Below, in pieces: positions 1 through 5,078 of a stretch of 5,078 bases of DNA. The stretch lies in the NCBI GenBank assembly GCA_012841735.1, contig DUUE01000137.1:1-5078 (forward strand), in the 5' to 3' direction. The notes below the pieces were generated by a model that was given only the letters and a program-made list of their open reading frames with translations, did no database searches and was not told where the DNA came from. The position numbers and the translations under genes were made by a program. The stretch is from Bacillota bacterium (GTDB lineage: Bacteria; Bacillota; Dethiobacteria; Dethiobacterales; Dethiobacteraceae). How positions within the stretch are numbered: position 1 is the first letter of the stretch; every line of letters begins with the position of its first letter.

Positions 1-1225
1 CTTTGACAATCTCCGCCGGCATTTTACCGCTGGCAAAAACTTCTTCAAAAACAGTTTTGGCGATTTTGCCGCTGATGGTGCCCCGATCCACAAGTTGCAG
101 CAATTCCAGCAGGTGGGCGGGAGTCAGCCTGCTTTCATTTATTTCAATCCCCGCCGCATTTAAGTGTTTGGCTATTTCACCCATCATCCAGTTGGCCGCC
201 GTTTTGGCGTCATGATACCCGGCCATGACGGCTTCGAAGAAATCTGCCATGGCCCTGGAGGAAGTGATAACTTCCGCATCATAGGAGGAAAGCCCCCACT
301 CAGCCATATAGCGCTGCCGGCGTTCTTCCGGCATTGCCGGCAAGCTGCTTTTGATTTCTTCCACCCAGGCCTCATCCACAATCACAGGGACCAGATCCGG
401 GTCGGGAAAATAGCGGTAATCGTGGGCTTCTTCCTTGGAACGCATGGAAAATGTAACACCTTTGTTCTCGTCCCAACGCCGTGTTTCCTGGACAATTTCA
501 CCGCCGGCGGACAAAATCTCCAGATGCCGCTGTTCTTCGTATTCCAGTCCGCGTTGCACAGCACGGAAGGAATTCATATTTTTGATTTCCGTCCTGACGC
601 CAAAAATACTTGCTCCTGCAGGGCGCAGGGAAATATTGGCATCGCAGCGCAGGCTGCCTTCTTCCATTTTCACATCGGACACACCGGTATAAAGCAAAAT
701 ATTTTTCAGCTTTTCCAGGAAGGCTTTTGCTTCTGCCGGTGAACGCAGGTCGGGTTCGGAGACAATTTCAATCAGGGGAACACCGCCCCGGTTGAAGTCG
801 GCCAAAGAATAATCGCCATAATCAGAATGCACCAGTTTGCCTGCATCTTCTTCCAGGTGAACACGGTTGATACCGATGCGTTTTCTTACCCCGTCGCACT
901 CAATTTCCAGGTAACCGTTGACCGCCACCGGCAGGTCATATTGCGAAATCTGGTAAGCTTTCGGCAGGTCGGGGTAAAAGTAATTTTTGCGGTCAAATTT
1001 GGCATATGAGGGAATCCGGCAGTTTAATGCCAGGGCCGCCTTGATGGCGTATTCCACGGCTTTTTTGTTCAGCACCGGCAAAGTCCCGGGAAAGCCGAGG
1101 CAGACAGGGCAGACATTGGTATTGGGCGCTTTGCCGAATTCTGTGGGGCAGGAGCAAAAGATTTTTGTCTTTGTTGCCAGTTCCACATGAACTTCCAGGC
1201 CGATCACCGTTTCATATTTACGCAT
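1..1225 (-). CDS. gatB: Aspartyl/glutamyl-tRNA amidotransferase subunit B (3' end cut off by window)
   Basis: GatB is the tRNA-binding kinase subunit of GatCAB. It phosphorylates the side chain of Glu on misacylated tRNA(Gln), or Asp on tRNA(Asn), so that ammonia released by GatA can amidate it. The reverse strand is open from ATG at 1225 to the window edge, giving 408 codons; the family is usually about 475-480 residues, so roughly 70 C-terminal residues (end of the tail/YqeY-like domain) are missing. The N-terminus MRKYETVIGLEVHVEL is the family signature. C24, C26, C39 and C42 (CSC...CPVC) form the structural zinc site. Other hallmarks are YPDLPKAYQISQYD (about 84-97), HLEEDAGK (123-130), FNRGGVPLIEIVSEPD (144-159), RCDANIS (193-199), EIKNMNSF (213-220) and DYRYFPDPDLVP (269-280). 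The start is supported by GGGGGTG (1232-1238) six bases upstream. The first 8 bases overlap the end of gatA, which suggests translational coupling. No frameshift was seen. Confidence 0.97.
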   Translation of the reverse strand, partial: MRKYETVIGLEVHVELATKTKIFCSCPTEFGKAPNTNVCPVCLGFPGTLPVLNKKAVEYAIKAALALNCRIPSYAKFDRKNYFYPDLPKAYQISQYDLPVAVNGYLEIECDGVRKRIGINRVHLEEDAGKLVHSDYGDYSLADFNRGGVPLIEIVSEPDLRSPAEAKAFLEKLKNILLYTGVSDVKMEEGSLRCDANISLRPAGASIFGVRTEIKNMNSFRAVQRGLEYEEQRHLEILSAGGEIVQETRRWDENKGVTFSMRSKEEAHDYRYFPDPDLVPVIVDEAWVEEIKSSLPAMPEERRQRYMAEWGLSSYDAEVITSSRAMADFFEAVMAGYHDAKTAANWMMGEIAKHLNAAGIEINESRLTPAHLLELLQLVDRGTISGKIAKTVFEEVFASGKMPAEIVK

Positions 1226-2690
1226 GCTGCTCACCCCCTGCCGCAATGGGCGGTTTGCAATTTTTGAGGCCGCTGTTTTGTTCGTACGCATAAGCTGCCC
1301 GCAGAAGTGTCCCTTCGGCAAAAGGTTTGGCAATCAATTGCAGGCCTACGGGCAATCCCCCGGCAAAGCCGCAGGGCACGGAAAGCGCCGGCAGGCCGGC
1401 CAGGTTGGCGCCGATAGTCAGAATATCATTTAAATACATTGTCAAAAGATCGCTCACGCTGCCGGCCGGAAAAGCCACGGCCGGTGTGGTGGGAGTCACG
1501 AGCACGTCGTACCTGGCAAAGGCTTTGTCAAAGTCCTCTTTAATCAGTGTCCTGACTTTTAACGCTTTCAGGTAATAAGCATCATAGTAGCCCGAACTGA
1601 GAGCATACGTACCCAGCATAATCCGGCGTTTGACCTCACTGCCGAAGCCCCGGCTGCGTGTTTTCAGATACATGTCAAGCAAATTTTCCGCCTCTGCACG
1701 AAAGCCGTACCGGACACCGTCGAAACGGGCCAGGTTGCTTGACGCTTCCGCAGGAGCGATCAGATAATAGACAGGAATGCCGTATTCCGTATGGGGCAGG
1801 GACATTTCTTCCGCCTCCGCCCCCAGCGAGACCAAAAGGTCAATGGCTTTGCGCACAGCCGCTTTTACCCCGCTGTCCACTCCAACGGCGAAATATTCTT
1901 TTGGTATCCCCAGCTTGAGGCCCTTGATGCCTTCCTCGAGGCAGGCGGTATAATCGGGCACTTCCACATCTGCCGCTGTGCTGTCCCGCCAGTCATGGCC
2001 GGCAATGGCATGCAGCACCAGGGCACAGTCACGCACATCCTTTGTCAGCGGGCCGATCTGGTCCAGGGAAGAAGCAAAGGCAACGGCTCCATAGCGGGAA
2101 ACCCGGCCGTAGGTCGGTTTCATGCCCACCACACCGCAGAAAGATGCGGGCTGGCGGATGGAGCCGCCAGTATCCGTTCCCAGGGCAAAATAAGCTTCAC
2201 CGGCCGCAACGGCTGCCGCCGATCCGCCGGAGGAGCCCCCGGGCACCCTGGTGATATCCCAGGGATTGCGGGTGGTAAAAAATGCCGAGTTTTCCGTGGA
2301 AGATCCCATGGCAAACTCATCAAGATTGGTTTTGCCCAGCATGACGGCGCCCGCCTGCTGCAGCCGTTCCACCACGGTTGCATCATAGGGCGGGATAAAA
2401 TTTTCCAGAATTTTTGAGGCGCAGGTGGTTGGCACCCCTTTGGTACAAAGGTTGTCCTTCAGTGCCATGGGAATCCCCGCCAGCGGTGCCAGCTGCTCGC
2501 CCTTCATGCGCCTGGCATCCACCGCGTCGGCGGCGGCCAGCGCCTCATCCGCCGTCACCGTAAGATAGGCTTTAATCTTTTCATCAAGTGCTTCAATCCG
2601 CTCCAGCGCCGCCAGCGTAACTTCCCGGGCGCTTACTTCTTTTTTTGTGAGCTTGTCTGCCAGCTCTGCAACTGTAAAATGCGCAAGCAT
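1218..2690 (-). CDS. gatA: Aspartyl/glutamyl-tRNA amidotransferase subunit A
   Basis: GatA is the amidase-signature subunit of GatCAB. It hydrolyses glutamine or asparagine and channels ammonia to GatB for amidation of Glu-tRNA(Gln)/Asp-tRNA(Asn) in the cytoplasm. Counting from the chosen start, the Ser-cisSer-Lys triad is K78 (GIPMALKDN), S153 (in PGGSSGGSAAAVAAG) and S177 (GTDTGGSIRQPASFCG), matching the K79/S154/S178 spacing of the Staphylococcus enzyme. The C-terminal half carries TPTTPAVAF and the late NLAGLPALSVPCG segment typical of the family. Length is 490 residues, normal for GatA. Two in-frame ATGs exist, at 2696 and 2690. The ribosome-binding site AGGGGGA (2697-2703) touches the 2696 ATG but lies six bases from the 2690 ATG, so 2690 is preferred; the longer form would be 492 residues (MAMLAHF...). 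It lies 11 bp after gatC and overlaps gatB by 8 bp. Confidence 0.97.
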   Translation of the reverse strand: MLAHFTVAELADKLTKKEVSAREVTLAALERIEALDEKIKAYLTVTADEALAAADAVDARRMKGEQLAPLAGIPMALKDNLCTKGVPTTCASKILENFIPPYDATVVERLQQAGAVMLGKTNLDEFAMGSSTENSAFFTTRNPWDITRVPGGSSGGSAAAVAAGEAYFALGTDTGGSIRQPASFCGVVGMKPTYGRVSRYGAVAFASSLDQIGPLTKDVRDCALVLHAIAGHDWRDSTAADVEVPDYTACLEEGIKGLKLGIPKEYFAVGVDSGVKAAVRKAIDLLVSLGAEAEEMSLPHTEYGIPVYYLIAPAEASSNLARFDGVRYGFRAEAENLLDMYLKTRSRGFGSEVKRRIMLGTYALSSGYYDAYYLKALKVRTLIKEDFDKAFARYDVLVTPTTPAVAFPAGSVSDLLTMYLNDILTIGANLAGLPALSVPCGFAGGLPVGLQLIAKPFAEGTLLRAAYAYEQNSGLKNCKPPIAAGGEQHA

Positions 2691-2696
2691 TGCCAT

Positions 2697-2703
2697 TCCC
2701 CCT
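2697..2703 (-). promoter_or_regulatory. gatA ribosome-binding site that decides its start
   Basis: On the reverse strand this reads AGGGGGA and overlaps the TAG stop of gatC (2704-2702). It sits directly against the ATG at 2696, too close to serve it, and six bases from the ATG at 2690, a normal distance. It therefore favours the shorter GatA beginning MLAHFTVAEL and would couple gatA initiation to termination on gatC. Confidence 0.7.
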
Positions 2704-2989
2704 ACTCAATCACCGGCGGTATACGGAACATGCCGTCTTCCGCTTCCGGCGCATTGGCCTGCACCGCTTCAGGCGTCAGGCAGGGAAGCGGCCTGTCCTC
2801 ACGGAAAACATTCTGCAGCGGCAGCACATGTGTAGTCGGCGGCACCTCAGCGGTATCCAGGCGATTCAGTTTGTCCACATACTCCAGTATATTGTTTAAC
2901 TGGCCGGCAATCTCTTCCATCTCCTCAGCACTCATCTCCAGCCTGGCCAGAAGGGCGACATGAGCTATTTCTTCCTTCGTTATTTTCAT
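2702..2989 (-). CDS. gatC: Aspartyl/glutamyl-tRNA amidotransferase subunit C
   Basis: GatC is the small subunit that wraps between GatA and GatB and stabilises the amidotransferase complex. The product is 95 residues, the usual size. Family features are visible: an N-terminal two-helix segment (EEIAHVALLARLEMSAEE, 6-23), a second helix with LNNILEYVDKLNRLDT (31-46), the extended linker VPPTTHV...NVFREDRP (49-67) that runs along GatA, and the C-terminal NAPEAEDGMFRIPPVIE (79-95). The start is well supported: a perfect AGGAGG (2997-3002) lies seven bases upstream. It is the first gene of gatCAB, with its own promoter at 3029-3057 and a short leader of about 30 bases, so no T-box or other long riboregulator fits upstream. 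Confidence 0.97.
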   Translation of the reverse strand: MKITKEEIAHVALLARLEMSAEEMEEIAGQLNNILEYVDKLNRLDTAEVPPTTHVLPLQNVFREDRPLPCLTPEAVQANAPEAEDGMFRIPPVIE

Positions 2990-3028
2990 TCTTCAACCTC
3001 CTTTACCCTTACCTGTTTACATGGGCAA

Positions 3029-3057
3029 ATTATACCACATGCGTTACAGCCAGACAA
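3029..3057 (-). promoter_or_regulatory. Promoter of gatCAB (sigma-A type, extended -10)
   Basis: On the reverse strand a -35 element TTGTCT (3057-3052; four of six consensus bases) is separated by exactly 17 bp from a perfect -10 TATAAT (3034-3029). The -10 is preceded by TGG, giving an extended -10 (TGn). Transcription would start near 3022, leaving a leader of about 30 bases before gatC. It lies just downstream of the terminator of the preceding unit, as expected for an independent operon promoter. Confidence 0.8.
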
Positions 3058-3065
3058 TGCCGGGG

Positions 3066-3092
3066 ATAAGAAAACCGCTGTAAAGACAGCGG
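3066..3092 (-). terminator. Rho-independent terminator after the cupin gene
   Basis: In the reverse-strand transcript a 7 bp perfect stem CCGCTGT/ACAGCGG (3092-3086 and 3081-3075) closes a CUUU loop and is followed at once by TTTTCTTAT (3074-3066). It begins 11 bases past the cupin stop codon and separates that unit from the gatCAB promoter. The forward strand lacks a matching T tract directly after the stem, so it is directional. Confidence 0.85.
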
Positions 3093-3103
3093 CTGGTTTG
3101 GCA

Positions 3104-3463
3104 TCATTCTTTCAGGCTGACACAGCTCTCCAGTAACGAACAGAGGCCGCAGGTCCTGTCCGCCTGGTGACTTTGTACCGCCAGCAGCTGAAATGGCCGG
3201 CTTCCCGCTTCCAGGTGCCTGTGGACATCTGCAGGCACCACGGTGACATCACCTTCCACAAGTTCATAGGATTCGCCTTCCACAACCAGTTTTCCCCCGC
3301 CCGACAGGACAAACAAAAGCACAGGAGCGCCGATGACACAGTCTTCCGATACCTGTGCCGGTTTCAGGTGGACGCGGATGGCTTTTACCTCCGCCTTGTT
3401 CACCAGCAGTGCCTTCATACTGTCGGCGGGTCCTGCGGACATAATATTGATAATTTTTTGCAT
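3104..3463 (-). CDS. Small single-domain cupin protein with cysteine-rich C-terminus, function unknown
   Basis: This encodes 119 residues with one cupin_2-like beta-barrel: strand-rich segments about 20-34, then PVLLFVLSGGGKLVVEGESYELVEGD (47-72), VTVVPADVHRHLEAG (73-87) and FQLLAVQS (91-98). Cupin motif 2 is recognisable, with P77 and H81/H83. Motif 1 is degenerate: where an HxH and Glu normally bind metal, the sequence has about D41-C42-V43 and no Glu. The metal site is therefore lost or changed, and I assign no reaction. The C-terminal 15 residues hold CGLC...C (C105, C108, C114), outside the cupin fold and capable of binding a metal or forming a disulfide. There is no signal peptide, so it is probably cytoplasmic. 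Start choice: ATG at 3463 has GGGGGTG (3468-3474) four bases upstream. An in-frame ATG at 3487 would add MVSNRGCK but has only a poorly spaced AGG. It may act as a small sensor or ligand-binding protein linked to the adjacent cytochrome, which is inference. Confidence 0.8.
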   Translation of the reverse strand: MQKIINIMSAGPADSMKALLVNKAEVKAIRVHLKPAQVSEDCVIGAPVLLFVLSGGGKLVVEGESYELVEGDVTVVPADVHRHLEAGSRPFQLLAVQSHQADRTCGLCSLLESCVSLKE

Positions 3464-3467
3464 CTTG

Positions 3468-3474
3468 CACCCCC
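3468..3474 (-). promoter_or_regulatory. Ribosome-binding site favouring the shorter cupin start
   Basis: The reverse strand reads GGGGGTG four bases before the ATG at 3463 (six from the G run). The alternative ATG at 3487 is preceded only by AGCAGGAA with the AGG two bases away. This supports a 119-residue product over a 127-residue one. Confidence 0.55.
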
Positions 3475-3498
3475 GGTTGCTTACCATTTCCTGCTTTT

Positions 3499-3527
3499 AG
3501 CTTACCCTCTTTTTTCTGTCAGGTCAA
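3499..3527 (-). promoter_or_regulatory. Possible weak promoter before the cupin gene
   Basis: On the reverse strand TTGACC (3527-3522; five of six -35 bases) is followed after 17 bp by TAAGCT (3504-3499), which matches only three of six -10 bases. The 74-98 bp gap between cytochrome and cupin contains no terminator, so the cupin may instead be read through from upstream. It is a candidate for separate cupin expression only. Confidence 0.25.
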
Positions 3528-3561
3528 GCACGGGTCACTGCAGGAAAGGCAGTCGCCGGTG

Positions 3562-3807
3562 TTATTTGGGCTTGTGACATTTCAGGCAATCATCGTAATT
3601 GCCTTCACCAAACAGTTCATTATGGGATGCAGTTATATTGCCGTGACAGGCCAGGCAGTTTTCATAAGCGCCGGTCGTTTCATGCGGTGTGGCCGGCGCG
3701 TCGCCGCCCTGCGGTGTCTTGGGAGCTTTGTCCCAGCCTGCGCGGATATAGAAACCAACCAAAGCCATGAGCACAAGAGCCAGCAGTATAAATGTCGTTC
3801 TTTTCAT
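3562..3807 (-). CDS. Small membrane-anchored diheme cytochrome c
   Basis: The product is 81 residues. A short basic start (MKRT) leads into a hydrophobic helix at about 5-20 (TFILLALVLMALVGFY), which would act as a signal anchor or cleaved signal peptide and place the rest outside the membrane. A Pro/Thr/Ala/Gly linker (about 28-45) precedes two covalent haem-binding motifs, CLACH (51-55) and CLKCH (74-78). Two further histidines, H42 and H62, could be the sixth ligands for bis-His haems, as in multihaem cytochromes of the c3/NapC-like class. I cannot name a closer family or electron partner. Maturation would need a cytochrome c assembly system elsewhere in the genome. The start is supported by GGGAGG (3813-3818) five bases upstream. 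It lies between ligA and the cupin on the same strand, with no obvious terminator on either side, so read-through from ligA is possible. Confidence 0.88.
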   Translation of the reverse strand: MKRTTFILLALVLMALVGFYIRAGWDKAPKTPQGGDAPATPHETTGAYENCLACHGNITASHNELFGEGNYDDCLKCHKPK

Positions 3808-3828
3808 GGCAGCCTCCCGCGTTTTTTC

Positions 3829-3894
3829 TTATTTTCCCCCCGGCAGGGCAAATAATGCCTCCCCGTCATATTCTGTGCCATATTTGCACCACAT
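3829..3894 (-). CDS. Possible 21-residue microprotein or leader ORF
   Basis: In the gap between ligA and the cytochrome, an ORF runs from ATG (3894) to TAA (3831-3829). It begins MWCKYGTEYDGEALF and ends ALPGGK. The composition (Trp, Cys, two Tyr, alternating charged and small residues) looks more like protein than random intergenic sequence. It is in the same frame as the cytochrome, separated by TAA and seven codons. GGAG lies only three bases before the ATG, a tight spacing that weakens the case. I do not recognise the peptide. It could be a real microprotein, a translational leader for the cytochrome, a remnant of a longer gene, or chance. Confidence 0.3.
   Translation of the reverse strand: MWCKYGTEYDGEALFALPGGK
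3848..3887 (-). repeat. Inverted repeat in the ligA-cytochrome gap
   Basis: Perfect 7-base inverted arms, gcaaata (3848-3854) and tatttgc (3881-3887), are 26 bases apart. Partial complementarity (atgcc/gcca) continues inward with a bulge. The arms are AT-rich and no T tract follows, so it is not an intrinsic terminator. It may be an operator-like site or mRNA fold upstream of the cytochrome start, or coincidence. Confidence 0.3.
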
Positions 3895-3913
3895 AGTCTC
3901 CGGCGGCGTAAAG

Positions 3914-5078
3914 CTATTGTGCCAGCAAAGCCAGCAAATCAGCCTCATTCAGCACGGGGATGCCAAGCTGCCGTGCCCGCTCCAGTTTACTGCCCGCTTT
4001 TTCCCCGGCAACCACATAGTCGGTTTTTTTGCTGACACTGCCGGTGACTTTGCCGCCCGCCCCTTCAATCATGGCGGTCGCCTCTTCACGGCTGTATGTA
4101 GGCAGCGTGCCTGTCAGGACAAATACCTTGCCCGCAAGCGGCTGAGCTGTTGCCTTCCGCCCGGCTTCCGTGAAATTCAAACCGGCCGCCCGCAGGCGTG
4201 CCAGCAGTGTTTTGCTCTGGGGCAACCCGGCAAACTCCCTGATGCTATCCGCAATTTTGGGGCCGATTTCAGATACGGCCTGCAGCTCTTCCCGGGAGGC
4301 CTCCATGATGGCGTCCAGGCTGCCGAAATGTGCCGCCAGCAGTTTTGCCGTCCGTTCACCCACATAACGGATGCCGAGCGCATACAACAGGCGCCAGAGC
4401 GGCCGTTTTTTGCTGGCGGCAATGGCTGCCAGCAGATTGTCCACCGACTTGTCCGCTTTTCTTTCCAGTTGCAGCAGTTCCTGCCTTTTTTGCGGCAGAT
4501 CATAAATATCGGCCACATCACGGATCAGACCGGCCTCCAAAAGCTGTGCCGCTCCTGCGGCACCCAGCCCTTCAATATCCATGGCACCGCGGGAAGCAAA
4601 ATGAATAATGCGTTCCAGCACCTGTGCCGGGCAGGCGGGATTAAAACAGCGCAGGGCTACTTCCCCAGGCAGGCGTTTTACAGGAGAACCGCAGGCCGGG
4701 CAGGCGGACGGCAGCACAAAAGGTTCTTCCCGCCCGGTCCGCTTGTTCTTTACCACTTCCACCACTTCCGGGATAATCTCGCCCGCCTTGCGGACAATGA
4801 CATAATCGCCGATCCGAACATCTTTTGCCCGCAGGATATCTTCATTATGCAGGCTGGCCCGCTTCACCACCGTCCCGGCCAATTGCACCGGTTCCAGTTC
4901 GGCAATGGGAGTCAGGGTCCCGATGCGTCCCACCTGCACGGTTATACCCAGGACGCGCGTTTCCGCCTGTTCGGCGGGAAATTTGTAGGCAATGGCCCAG
5001 CGGGGACTTTTGGCCGTGGTGCCCAGGCGTTCCTGCAGGGCAAGATCGTTTACTTTAATCACCATGCCGTCAATATCA
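3914..5078 (-). CDS. ligA: NAD+-dependent DNA ligase (5' end cut off by window)
   Basis: LigA seals 3'-OH/5'-phosphate nicks in duplex DNA using NAD+, in replication and repair. The window holds the last 387 residues, and the reading frame continues past 5078. The family is about 670 residues, so about 280 N-terminal residues, including domain Ia and the adenylated KxDG lysine, are outside. Visible in order, in fragment numbering: the end of the nucleotidyltransferase domain with DGMVIK (K8) and SPRWAIAYKFPAE (K32), 24 apart like K290/K314 of E. coli LigA; the OB fold (about 40-115, including VGRIGTLTPIAELEPV and RASLHNEDI); a Cys4 zinc finger C126, C129, C144, C149; a helix-hairpin-helix region (about 160-300); and a C-terminal BRCT domain (about 308-387, LAGKVFVLTGTLPTYSREEA...). 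The Met at 5065 is internal, not the start. The stop is TAG at 3916-3914. All visible hallmark residues are intact. Confidence 0.97.
   Translation of the reverse strand, partial: DIDGMVIKVNDLALQERLGTTAKSPRWAIAYKFPAEQAETRVLGITVQVGRIGTLTPIAELEPVQLAGTVVKRASLHNEDILRAKDVRIGDYVIVRKAGEIIPEVVEVVKNKRTGREEPFVLPSACPACGSPVKRLPGEVALRCFNPACPAQVLERIIHFASRGAMDIEGLGAAGAAQLLEAGLIRDVADIYDLPQKRQELLQLERKADKSVDNLLAAIAASKKRPLWRLLYALGIRYVGERTAKLLAAHFGSLDAIMEASREELQAVSEIGPKIADSIREFAGLPQSKTLLARLRAAGLNFTEAGRKATAQPLAGKVFVLTGTLPTYSREEATAMIEGAGGKVTGSVSKKTDYVVAGEKAGSKLERARQLGIPVLNEADLLALLAQ

Noticed and set aside
311..352. Repeated GCCGG/CCGGC words within gatB
   Set aside because: They fall in codons for Pro, Ala, Gly and Arg in a conserved reading frame and similar words are scattered through the window; this reflects codon preference rather than a repeat element.
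164..742. Plus-strand open frame of 192 codons
   Set aside because: It lies entirely antisense to the clear gatB frame, has no ribosome-binding site or recognisable motifs, and has a composition (His, Phe, Cys rich) typical of a complement shadow.
1791..2417. Plus-strand open frame of 208 codons
   Set aside because: Antisense to gatA, whose catalytic motifs are encoded on the other strand here; the translation shows no domain features.
2990..3103. Possible T-box or other riboswitch before gatC
   Set aside because: The predicted leader is only about 30 bases and the rest of the gap is occupied by the promoter and the preceding terminator, so there is no room for a structured leader.
3535..3555. 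Short hairpin ACTGC/GCAGT between cytochrome and cupin
   Set aside because: Only a 5 bp stem with no following T tract, so it is not a convincing terminator.
3167..3577. Plus-strand open frame of 136 codons opposite the cupin
   Set aside because: It overlaps the cupin antisense and runs into the cytochrome end. The cupin frame has a coherent barrel motif and terminator, while this frame has no family signature or ribosome-binding site.
3804..3881. A 25-codon reverse-strand ORF (MAQNMTGRHY...) whose TGA overlaps the cytochrome ATG
   Set aside because: The ATGA overlap is attractive for coupling, but the peptide ends in a lysine/arginine-rich run coming from the cytochrome ribosome-binding region and has no ribosome-binding site of its own. 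It is probably accidental.

Overview
The window looks like part of the chromosome of an anaerobic, low-to-moderate GC Gram-positive bacterium (Firmicutes/Bacillota). The evidence is a gatC-gatA-gatB operon in the usual order, an NAD+-dependent DNA ligase (ligA) just upstream, strong Shine-Dalgarno sites, and a membrane-anchored c-type cytochrome. ligA next to gatCAB is a familiar Firmicutes arrangement. The cytochrome suggests a respiring or electron-transferring anaerobe such as the Sporomusaceae or Peptococcaceae. That placement is an inference from gene content, not a sequence match.

Every convincing gene is on the minus strand, so the window reads from high to low coordinates. First comes the C-terminal 387 residues of ligA (5078-3914; the N-terminus lies beyond the window). 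Next is a 97-107 bp gap holding a possible 21-residue microprotein ORF (3894-3829). It is followed by a small membrane-anchored diheme cytochrome c (3807-3562) and a small single-domain cupin with a cysteine-rich tail (3463-3104). A clear intrinsic terminator (3092-3066) closes this group. A good sigma-A-type extended -10 promoter (3057-3029) then starts a separate unit: gatC (2989-2702), gatA (2690-1218) and gatB (1225 to beyond position 1; 408 codons present, about 70 missing). gatB is open to the window edge and has no stop in view.

GatCAB is the heterotrimeric amidotransferase that turns Glu-tRNA(Gln), and in many species Asp-tRNA(Asn), into the correct aminoacyl-tRNA. The tight spacing (gatC/gatA 11 bp, with the gatC stop inside the gatA ribosome-binding site; gatA/gatB 8 bp overlap) fits stoichiometric, coupled translation. 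LigA seals nicks during replication and repair. The cytochrome and cupin have no evident functional link to either system. They form a small accessory insert between two housekeeping units and are the least ordinary part of the window. I see no mobile element, CRISPR array, RNA gene or recognisable defence system here.
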